From the NCBI GenBank assembly GCA_937952875.1, contig CALFDI010000337.1, positions 1 to 5,893 of the forward strand: 5,893 nt of DNA, written 5' to 3'. The position numbers and the translations under genes are program-made. The notes beneath the pieces were generated by a model. It made no database searches, was not told where the DNA came from, and worked only from the letters and a program-made list of their open reading frames with translations. The stretch comes from an uncultured Verrucomicrobiales bacterium (lineage in GTDB: Bacteria; Verrucomicrobiota; Verrucomicrobiia; Verrucomicrobiales; Akkermansiaceae). Below are positions 1 to 5,374 of the stretch, in pieces (position 1 is the first letter of the stretch; each line of letters starts with the position of its first letter).

Positions 1-47
1 AACTTGTTGAACCAGTCTTTTTGAACTTCTTCGATACCGTCATCCAT
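1..47 (-). CDS. Possible 5' end of an unidentified gene (partial)
   Basis: An ATG at 47-45 on the minus strand opens a frame of 15 complete codons before the window edge (MDDGIEEVQKDWFNK). It begins 6 nt after the pyrC stop codon and lies in the same frame as pyrC, so the pyrC TAG bounds it upstream. The spacing fits a gene co-transcribed with pyrC. There is no clear Shine-Dalgarno sequence, but the other genes here lack one too. The fragment is acidic, hydrophilic and has no signal peptide, which would suit a cytoplasmic protein. It is too short to assign a family, and a chance open frame in the trailer of pyrC is possible. Confidence 0.4.
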   Translation of the reverse strand, partial: MDDGIEEVQKDWFNK

Positions 48-53
48 GAGCGT

Positions 54-1337
54 CTAGCGATCGAGTAAAACCTCATCTCCGAGCACGACCATATCGACGC
101 GCCCTTTAAGAGTTTTATCGAGAAATGGCGTATTCTGACTCTTCGACTGCATAAACTCAGCGGTGAATGTGGACTCACCATTCGGATCGAACACGATCAG
201 GTCCGCAGGCTTTCCTACGGTCACTTCAGCGACTGGAAGGTGCATCATACGGCGCGGCTCAGCGGAAAACCGCTTCACCAGAAGATCCCAGCCGAAGCGG
301 CCTGGCTCGACAAAGTGATGAAACAGAGACACGAGAGCAGTATCGAGACCCGTGATTCCATTCGGCGCATTGACGAAGTCCTGAGCCTTCTCAAAGGGTG
401 TATGCGGAGCGTGATCCGTCGATATCAGGGAAAAGACCCCATCAATCAGGCCCTGCACCAGCGCTTCATTGTCCGCACGTGTCCTCAGAGGCGGATTCAT
501 TTTATAATGCGTATCAAACTCGCCAATATCCTCGTCTGCAAAGAGGAGGTGATGCGGACAGACCTCACCAGTCACACGCGCCCCCATACTCTGCCACCAG
601 CGAATCGTCTCCATGCCGATGCGAGATGAGACATGCTGAATGTGAAGGCGTGCCCCTACGGAATGCGCAAGACGTATATCTCTGTCCATGCAAATCTCCT
701 CAGAGCATGCGGGACTTCCTTGGATACCGAGGCGATCACTCACAGCTCCTTCATTGAGCGCACGAGGACCAGACAGCTCATCGATTTCGCAGTGGCTAGC
801 GAAGAAAAGTTTCTCATCGAGACCAGTCGCATACTCCATAGCTGTGCGGAGCAGGGCTGGATCCTGCACCCCATCACCATCATCTGTGAGCATCACCACG
901 CCGGCCTCACGCATACCATCTATGCCTGCGAGTTCTTCACCAATGCGTCCCTTCGTGATGCAGCCAGACGTATAGATCGGAATGCGAGAATCTCGCTCAG
1001 CGATCTCCGCCACCAGCTTGACCATCTGTGAAGAATCAATCGCTGGAGCCGTATTTGGCATGAGACACACACCAGTAATTCCTCCATTAATGGCAGCTTC
1101 TGAGCCCGACTTAATCGTTTCTTTGGCCTCCTGCCCCGGCTCGCGCATGTGAACATGGGCATCGAACATTCCTGGTGAGATAATTTTTCCTGTCACATCG
1201 TGAACCTCGGCTCCTTCTGGGACGTCTAGATTTTCACCAACAGCCGTGATTTCTCCTGCCTCTATAATCACATCTGCCCGGACTGGATCGCCCGCCTCGG
1301 ATGCCACCATACCACCTTGAAAATATCGAATCGCCAT
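54..1337 (-). CDS. pyrC: Dihydroorotase, type I (pyrimidine biosynthesis)
   Basis: Cytoplasmic zinc amidohydrolase that reversibly cyclises N-carbamoyl-L-aspartate to L-dihydroorotate, the third step of de novo UMP synthesis. Visible motifs, numbered from the ATG at 1337: metal-binding HVHMREPG at 61-68, substrate-binding MPNTAP at about 93-98, TDDG at 151-154 (the bridging Asp position of type I enzymes), SHCE with metal His 182, QHVSS with His 235, CPHH near 260-263, MNPPLR at 280-285, and STDHAPH with catalytic Asp 308. The C-terminal 'GKPADLIVFDP' is the usual small beta-domain of amidohydrolases. All expected metal and catalytic residues are present, so it is unlikely to be the inactive PyrX/PyrC' paralogue. 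Length is 427 aa, close to other type I enzymes (about 425-430). A TTG at 1376 would add 13 residues (MQFRRRYVFFVAV) not expected in the family, so the ATG at 1337 is preferred. Neither start has a clear ribosome-binding site. No other pyr gene is visible nearby. Confidence 0.95.
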   Translation of the reverse strand: MAIRYFQGGMVASEAGDPVRADVIIEAGEITAVGENLDVPEGAEVHDVTGKIISPGMFDAHVHMREPGQEAKETIKSGSEAAINGGITGVCLMPNTAPAIDSSQMVKLVAEIAERDSRIPIYTSGCITKGRIGEELAGIDGMREAGVVMLTDDGDGVQDPALLRTAMEYATGLDEKLFFASHCEIDELSGPRALNEGAVSDRLGIQGSPACSEEICMDRDIRLAHSVGARLHIQHVSSRIGMETIRWWQSMGARVTGEVCPHHLLFADEDIGEFDTHYKMNPPLRTRADNEALVQGLIDGVFSLISTDHAPHTPFEKAQDFVNAPNGITGLDTALVSLFHHFVEPGRFGWDLLVKRFSAEPRRMMHLPVAEVTVGKPADLIVFDPNGESTFTAEFMQSKSQNTPFLDKTLKGRVDMVVLGDEVLLDR

Positions 1338-1354
1338 AACTGCGACGAAGAAAA

Positions 1355-1367
1355 CGTAGCGCCTACG
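1355..1367. promoter_or_regulatory. Small inverted repeat in the pyrC leader
   Basis: CGTAG - CGC - CTACG is a perfect 5-bp inverted repeat with a 3-nt loop, centred about 24 nt upstream of the pyrC ATG at 1337. It would form a small hairpin in the 5' untranslated leader. Function is unknown. It is short enough to be chance. It also lies between the alternative TTG (1376) and the chosen ATG start. Confidence 0.25.
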
Positions 1368-1499
1368 GAATTGCAATGCCCTTCACAGAAAGATCACTCA
1401 GATCATGCAGCGAGTTGAAATGGCTTAGACGCGACGCCTCACCATCATGCCTACTCGCAAGTGATGAAAGAACGGCATTTATAGTCATTGCGAATTGTT

Positions 1500-1515
1500 A
1501 GACTGTCGATAGTCT
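1500..1515. promoter_or_regulatory. 16-bp near-perfect palindrome upstream of the beta-helix gene
   Basis: AGACTGTC-GATAGTCT is a 16-bp palindrome with one mismatched pair (G-T, which still pairs in RNA). It ends 9 nt before the ATG at 1525, where a ribosome-binding site would normally sit, and no Shine-Dalgarno sequence is present. It could be an operator, or an mRNA hairpin occluding the start of translation. The surrounding 187 nt (1338-1524) is the divergent promoter region for pyrC and the beta-helix gene. The only promoter-like element I see there is a TATAAA reading towards pyrC (plus coordinates 1478-1483), without a convincing -35 box. Confidence 0.35.
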
Positions 1516-1524
1516 GCCAATACA

Positions 1525-3393
1525 ATGAAAACACTGCACCTGTTCAGCCTACTGTTCCTTCCCTTAGTGGGCCATGCGGAGACTCTCTATGTGGATCAGG
1601 ATCAGACTGGGCCTAACCCTGATGGTCTGAGCTGGAATACAGCATATCCCGATCTTCAAATGGCCTTAGCTGCTGCTGACGAAGGAGATAAAATTCTCGT
1701 CGCAGAAGGAACATATCTGCCAGGAACGGAAATCACAGACTCATTTGTGCTGAAAGAAGGCGTATCCCTCTATGGAGGATTCCAAGGGACAGAGCCTGAA
1801 GGGGCACTCGGAGATGTAGAGGCTCATCCGACCATTCTCTCTGGAGACCTCAGCGGAAATGATCCATCTACACCAACCGGCGCAGGAATCTACTCGACGA
1901 ATAATAGGAGTGACAATTCCATCAACATTATCACGGGCTCAAATCTTAGCCCGCTGACCGTGTTAGACGGTTTCATTGTAGAAGGCGGAACTGCCATTGA
2001 GACCCCCACCCTCTTTTTCTTCTCATCCGGTGGGGCTATGAGAATGCAAAGTTATGCTGGAATTGTGAAAAATTGTATTTTCCGGAACAACTCTGCGCTA
2101 AAAAATGGAGGCGTCTTTACCACGAGGAGAACCTTCACTTCATCTGAAGATAACTCCATCGTTGCCGCTCAATTCATCGACTGCATCTTCGAGCATAATC
2201 AATCAGGTGCAGAGGCCGGAGCATTACATCATCGTGACGGTGAGGTGAATGCTCTCAGATGCCTTTTCCGATTAAATAAATCATTAACAGGTGGAGCAAT
2301 CATGACCACGAGTTCCGGCAACTCTCGATTCTTCGAATGTGAGTTTATTTCCAACGAAGCGACTCGAGACGGAGGGGCCGTCCAAATAGGCTCTAACGCA
2401 GATACAAACATGCATAACTGTATCTTTAGAGGGAATACCGCCGCCAAGAATGGAGGTGGTATCAATATTATAAACGTTGGGAACGTAAATAACTCATCGG
2501 GATTAGAGAATATAGGTCGTGAACTGATCAATTGTGTCTTCCAAGGGAACTTTGCTGGAGGGCTAGGTGGAGGCATTTATACTACAAGCGCGAACTCTAC
2601 TTATATCAACTGTAGTATTCAGGGGAATCACGCCGAAGATGGCGGAGGCGGATTCATGGTGGATCAAAGCTCTCCTATTCTTCTCAATACAGTCATCTGG
2701 AACAATGCTGAAGACGGCAGCCTCAGTGGGCTCGCTGCGAATATAGAAATCTTGGAAAGTGGCGCTCAGCCATCGAATCCTCGCTACATTAACTGCCTCA
2801 TCCAGGGCTGGAACGGCACATCCTCAGCTGCTAATGGAGATAGCCAGAGCACGGGAAACTTTAATGGAACTGTGAGCGCAAACGATCCAGACTTCCTATC
2901 ACCGAGTAATCCGCTTGCCGCACCTCAGGTAGGTGGAGACCTCGCAATCCCAGCCGATTCATTTCTCCGAGATAAAGGCACTGATTCTTTCAATCCACTC
3001 GATGTAGATGTCGTCCTGAATCCTAGAATCATCAGTCAAATCGATCTCGGGGCTCACGAATTTTTAGACTTAGAAATTCTGTGGAATGAAGATGATGATC
3101 TGGATGGAAATATCTTCGGCCTAGAGCAAGCATTAGGAACAGATCCCGATGTATCCGATCCAGGGAATGAACGGAATGTCAGAATTGATAACAGCGGAAG
3201 GCTCACATTTGGCACGAATCCAGATGCCAGACCAGAGACGCGTTGGAGCATCACCCGCACAACAGACCTAAGTGGATTTACAGATGTTATCTATGGACCA
3301 AGTGCGACTCCACCCACTTCACCTTATACTGACTCTAACCCACCTAGCGGTGGGAAAGCCTTCTATCGTCTCGAAGTCAATTATGAAGAGTGA
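1525..3393 (+). CDS. Secreted right-handed beta-helix protein with Pmp-like repeats and choice-of-anchor Q-like domain
   Basis: Exported protein of 622 aa, probably on the cell surface or released; ligand or substrate unknown. Residues 1-18 form a signal peptide (MKTLHLFSLLFLPLVGHA, cleavage before ETLYVD). Residues 19-110 resemble the start of many beta-helix proteins: 'LYVDQDQTG', 'SWNTAYPDLQMALAAA', 'GDKILVAEGTY', 'SLYGGF'. From about 180 to 380 there are seven coils with the pattern x-C-x-[FI]-x-x-N-x(5-7)-[GA]-[GA]-[AGV], with Cys at 184, 220, 246, 272, 299, 337 and 363 and an eighth, degenerate one at 424. This resembles the FxxN/GGA(I,L) repeats of chlamydial polymorphic membrane proteins. 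Residues 450-513 ('DPDFLSPSNPLA ... DKGTD ... DLGAHEF') match the choice-of-anchor Q style ending. Residues 522-541 carry an Asp-rich 'DDDLDG ... ALGTDP' stretch, then a tail ending 'AFYRLEV', both common in verrucomicrobial secreted proteins. No autotransporter barrel or PEP-CTERM motif is visible. No enzymatic residues can be assigned; a polysaccharide lyase is possible but unsupported. Confidence 0.88.
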   Translation: MKTLHLFSLLFLPLVGHAETLYVDQDQTGPNPDGLSWNTAYPDLQMALAAADEGDKILVAEGTYLPGTEITDSFVLKEGVSLYGGFQGTEPEGALGDVEAHPTILSGDLSGNDPSTPTGAGIYSTNNRSDNSINIITGSNLSPLTVLDGFIVEGGTAIETPTLFFFSSGGAMRMQSYAGIVKNCIFRNNSALKNGGVFTTRRTFTSSEDNSIVAAQFIDCIFEHNQSGAEAGALHHRDGEVNALRCLFRLNKSLTGGAIMTTSSGNSRFFECEFISNEATRDGGAVQIGSNADTNMHNCIFRGNTAAKNGGGINIINVGNVNNSSGLENIGRELINCVFQGNFAGGLGGGIYTTSANSTYINCSIQGNHAEDGGGGFMVDQSSPILLNTVIWNNAEDGSLSGLAANIEILESGAQPSNPRYINCLIQGWNGTSSAANGDSQSTGNFNGTVSANDPDFLSPSNPLAAPQVGGDLAIPADSFLRDKGTDSFNPLDVDVVLNPRIISQIDLGAHEFLDLEILWNEDDDLDGNIFGLEQALGTDPDVSDPGNERNVRIDNSGRLTFGTNPDARPETRWSITRTTDLSGFTDVIYGPSATPPTSPYTDSNPPSGGKAFYRLEVNYEE

Positions 3394-3452
3394 TTCTGAC
3401 TTCACCTCCATCAGATGAACTGCACTGCCCCGTAGGTGATTAAGGCTATCAT

Positions 3453-3482
3453 GGGCTTATTGAAAGAAGAGCCCTTTATCTC
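3453..3482 (+). terminator. Weak candidate terminator after the beta-helix gene
   Basis: GGGCT (3453-3457) can pair with AGCCC (3470-3474) across a 12-nt loop, followed by TTTAT. It lies about 60 nt after the stop of the beta-helix gene in the convergent gap 3394-3578. The stem is only 5 bp and the T-run short, so termination here is uncertain. Confidence 0.3.
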
Positions 3483-3517
3483 CGGATATCAGGATTATTT
3501 AGTAGTTCATCGAAATT

Positions 3518-3552
3518 AAACTAAACAAACCAAATAGAAGTCAACCCACTTC
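3518..3552 (-). terminator. Weak candidate terminator after the PEP-CTERM gene
   Basis: On the minus strand, GAAGT and ACTTC (plus coordinates 3548-3552 and 3537-3541) form a 5-bp stem with a 6-nt loop. A T-rich stretch follows (TATTTGGTTTGTTTAG). It begins about 27 nt beyond the stop codon of the PEP-CTERM gene, a suitable place for an intrinsic terminator. The stem is weak. Confidence 0.35.
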
Positions 3553-3578
3553 ATCTAACACAGACATATCATTAGCGT

Positions 3579-4334
3579 CTATTTCTTACGGTAACCGAGC
3601 AACATCACGCTTGCTAGCATCAGGAGTCCAGTAGATGAAGGCTCAGGAACAACTTCAATTGACACTTGAAACGGTTGATTCGTCTCCAGACTCGGCGGGG
3701 CTTGCCCTCCATTCTGCACTCCCACCAGATCATACTCGTATGTTAATCTGGTTATCTGGGAGCCTGAAGCCACGGCGGTAAAGCCACTCGTATCAAAGGC
3801 GGCTTGCTGTTGTGTCGGCAAGTTGATGCCGATAGACCCGCTGTTCGTGCCAGCGCCATTCACTTGAAGCTGACCAGTCTGACCGCCAGGGTTAGGAATA
3901 ATCTGATCAAACACTCCTCCTGTCACTCCGATCTGAACTCTCTCCCTCGCCTGAAAGCCTGTGCTAGAGGTGTTACGAGAAAAAATATTGTTATTACTCA
4001 ATACCGTGAGCCCTAAGACTTCAGCAGCCCCTGTGCTTGAGAAGTCAAAAGTATAACGAGCAAAAGACGTATTATTTGCAGTAGGAACCGCATTTGTAAA
4101 CTGCATGCCTCCTATTTGAGCCGAGGCATTCGTATGATTCCCTTCTGCAGTGACGGTTAATGTAAGGCCTGCGATATTCCCAAAATCATTCACAACATGA
4201 CCTGCTAACAATTCTGCTCTCGTTGGGTTATTCAGAGTATTTTGCGTGAGCTGAATAGTTACTGCTTCGGCAACAGGTGCTAAAACAAACAGACCTGCAG
4301 CAACAACACCTAATTTAGATATTTCAATTTTCAT
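3579..4334 (-). CDS. PEP-CTERM sorting domain surface protein
   Basis: Exported protein of 251 aa with no recognised catalytic domain. Residues 1-24 are a Sec signal peptide (MKIEISKL, hydrophobic core, then AEA before VTIQ). The middle (25-225) is rich in Thr, Asn, Gly and Ser with alternating hydrophobic residues, suggesting a beta-sandwich; it has no cysteine. The C-terminus is a clear PEP-CTERM signal: VPEPSS at about 229-234, a hydrophobic segment (TGLLMLASVMLLG), and the terminal basic cluster YRKK. In this system an exosortase (EpsH/XrtA type) is believed to recognise the PEP motif and process the protein for surface or extracellular-matrix placement; no exosortase gene lies in the window. 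The ATG at 4334 is chosen because it gives a standard 'MK' signal peptide; a TTG at 4352 would add six residues. No Shine-Dalgarno sequence is visible. It is transcribed divergently from the DUF3450 operon across a region holding a Fur-box-like element, so iron control is possible but unproven. Confidence 0.88.
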   Translation of the reverse strand: MKIEISKLGVVAAGLFVLAPVAEAVTIQLTQNTLNNPTRAELLAGHVVNDFGNIAGLTLTVTAEGNHTNASAQIGGMQFTNAVPTANNTSFARYTFDFSSTGAAEVLGLTVLSNNNIFSRNTSSTGFQARERVQIGVTGGVFDQIIPNPGGQTGQLQVNGAGTNSGSIGINLPTQQQAAFDTSGFTAVASGSQITRLTYEYDLVGVQNGGQAPPSLETNQPFQVSIEVVPEPSSTGLLMLASVMLLGYRKK

Positions 4335-4386
4335 ATACGTTATACAATTCAATGATACTTAAGACAAACAAAAACACATGTCTACA

Positions 4387-4403
4387 ATATATGCTCCATA
4401 TAT
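4387..4403. promoter_or_regulatory. AT-rich inverted repeat in the divergent regulatory region
   Basis: ATATATG - CTC - CATATAT is a perfect 7-bp inverted repeat with a 3-nt spacer. It lies 53 nt upstream of the PEP-CTERM start codon, within the range of its core promoter. It could be an operator or simply the AT-rich -10 area of that promoter (TATATA-like on both strands). A second small inverted repeat, TGATA-TC-TATCA at 4409-4420, is 5 nt further on. Confidence 0.3.
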
Positions 4404-4445
4404 AACAATGATATCTATCACCTCTTTGAATCACAGCGCCCTTTT

Positions 4446-4477
4446 TTGACATGGATGTGCAGGAGCCTCCTTATTTT
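4446..4477 (+). promoter_or_regulatory. Tentative promoter of the DUF3450 operon
   Basis: TTGACA at 4446-4451 is a perfect sigma-70-type -35 hexamer, but the best -10 candidate (TATTTT at 4472-4477) is 20 nt away and only a partial match. If used, transcription would start near 4485 and the Fur-box-like repeat would sit about 35 nt downstream of it. The area also contains two adjacent inverted repeats, AGGAG-C-CTCCT (4461-4471) and TTATTTT-T-AAAATAA (4471-4485). I see no better promoter overlapping the Fur-like box itself, and verrucomicrobial promoters may differ from the E. coli consensus. Confidence 0.22.
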
Positions 4478-4518
4478 TAAAATAAATGGACACGCTCTTG
4501 CTTTTTGAAGGCCATGAC

Positions 4519-4543
4519 GCTAATGAGAACTATTCTCATTAGC
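4519..4543. promoter_or_regulatory. Fur-box-like operator (25-bp perfect inverted repeat)
   Basis: GCTAATGAGAA (4519-4529) and TTCTCATTAGC (4533-4543) are perfect 11-bp inverted arms around a 3-nt centre (CTA). The core AATGAGAACTATTCTCATT (4522-4540) agrees with the Fur-box pattern AATGANAATNATTNTCATT at every defined position but one (C for T at the ninth). Fur with Fe(II) binds such sites and represses iron-uptake genes, including TonB systems. The site is 55 nt upstream of the preferred TTG start of the DUF3450 gene, whose operon probably energises TonB-dependent uptake, so site and gene function agree. PerR and Zur boxes have different cores (TATAAT-rich and GTTATA-type), which makes Fur the best call. 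Binding has not been shown, and the Fur consensus used comes from proteobacteria. Confidence 0.72.
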
Positions 4544-4597
4544 AGGATCCATGCGGATCCGATAAGCGCCCTTAGTTGTTTCTTTCCAAAATTAGAT

Positions 4598-5374
4598 TTG
4601 AAAATATTTCGCTTCAAACCTCTCAAAATTACAGTGCTTACGTTTGGCTGCGCATTGATATCCCTGTCTGCTCAGGATGCTCCATCTGAGCAAAAGACTG
4701 TATCAGACCAAGACATTGTCTCCCAGTGGCTACATACTGAACGCCTCATCGCCTCTGAAGCCACTCAATGGCAGGAAGAAAACACCCATCTCAGCCAGTT
4801 ACTCAGTCTGTATCAAAAAGAGCTTAGCCTTCTCCAAGAGGAACTCAGCAAGGCTGGAAAAAATGCTTCACTCATCGATACTGAGGCGGAAGAGCTGAAG
4901 TCTAAGATCACTGCTTCCGAGGAGGCGAGACGCGCGCTCATTTCTTATCTGAATCAATTACGGCCGAGGGTGACATCTCTCATCTCGCGCTTCCCTGAAC
5001 CTTTGCAAGATCAACTGCTCGACCAAAGCGCTATTCTCGCAAAGAAGGTGACGAACACGAATGCTGATAGCGCCTTTCGCTCAATCGTTCGCGTTTTACA
5101 AGATGCTGAAAGCTTCAACCGCGGATTTGTCATAGAGCAGCAAGAAATCACTCTAGGTGATACGAACTACCACGCAAACGTGATGTATTTCGGCCTCAGC
5201 CGCGCTTACTTCCTCGCAGGGGAAAAGGCAGGAATCGCTCTTCCAGGCCAGAATGGCTGGACTTTCACTGAGCGGAATGAACTCGCCGATGAGCTAGAAA
5301 AAGCTTTTGCCATCCAAGCAAAAGAGACTCCGTCCGCATACTTTAGTGTCCCTCTCCAGAACGTCTCAAAATGA
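4598..5374 (+). CDS. Periplasmic DUF3450 coiled-coil protein of a TonB/ExbB system
   Basis: DUF3450 proteins are encoded at the head of TonB-ExbB-ExbD clusters and are thought to be periplasmic accessory proteins of the energising complex; the molecular role is not settled. Starting at TTG 4598 gives 258 aa with a good signal peptide, 'MKIFRFKPLK', hydrophobic 'ITVLTFGCALISL', then SA before QDAP. Residues about 50-115 are a long Glu/Gln/Leu-rich coiled coil. Family-like features follow: 'LISYLNQLRPRVTSLISRF' with 'PEPL' near 118-135, 'FRSIVRVLQDAESFN' near 160-174, and the C-terminal 'ANVMYFGLSRAYFLAGEKAGIA ... GW' near 193-221. The frame is open upstream, with ATGs at 4514 and 4523 and a TTG at 4505. 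Those starts would bury the signal peptide behind 25-31 extra residues and place the Fur-like operator at or inside the start of the coding region, so I prefer 4598; none has a clear ribosome-binding site. The TGA overlaps the next gene's ATG, implying one operon with translational coupling. Confidence 0.8.
   Translation: MKIFRFKPLKITVLTFGCALISLSAQDAPSEQKTVSDQDIVSQWLHTERLIASEATQWQEENTHLSQLLSLYQKELSLLQEELSKAGKNASLIDTEAEELKSKITASEEARRALISYLNQLRPRVTSLISRFPEPLQDQLLDQSAILAKKVTNTNADSAFRSIVRVLQDAESFNRGFVIEQQEITLGDTNYHANVMYFGLSRAYFLAGEKAGIALPGQNGWTFTERNELADELEKAFAIQAKETPSAYFSVPLQNVSK

Noticed and set aside
167..1031. Several overlapping plus-strand open frames across the dihydroorotase gene, and a minus-strand frame at 920-1162
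   Set aside because: They lie over a complete, motif-rich pyrC gene. Their translations are low in hydrophobic patterning, rich in Arg, His and Ser, and show no family motif, as expected for shadow frames.
1338..1376. TTG start at 1376 for dihydroorotase
   Set aside because: It adds 13 residues absent from type I dihydroorotases and would include the leader hairpin. The ATG at 1337 gives the normal family length.
2229..2576. Minus-strand open frame inside the beta-helix gene (also one at 3054-3260)
   Set aside because: The beta-helix frame has a signal peptide and periodic repeats throughout this stretch. The antisense translations (Pro-, Ser- and Phe-rich) mirror its Gly- and Asn-rich codons.
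3804..4016. Plus-strand open frame antisense to the PEP-CTERM gene
   Set aside because: It is covered by a complete PEP-CTERM gene with both a signal peptide and a sorting signal; the antisense translation has no recognisable feature.
4545..4560. Two GGATCC hexamers 10 bp apart next to the Fur-like box
   Set aside because: GGATCC is itself a palindrome, so two nearby copies can look like a hairpin or repeat. With only two copies there is no support for an operator or repeat element.
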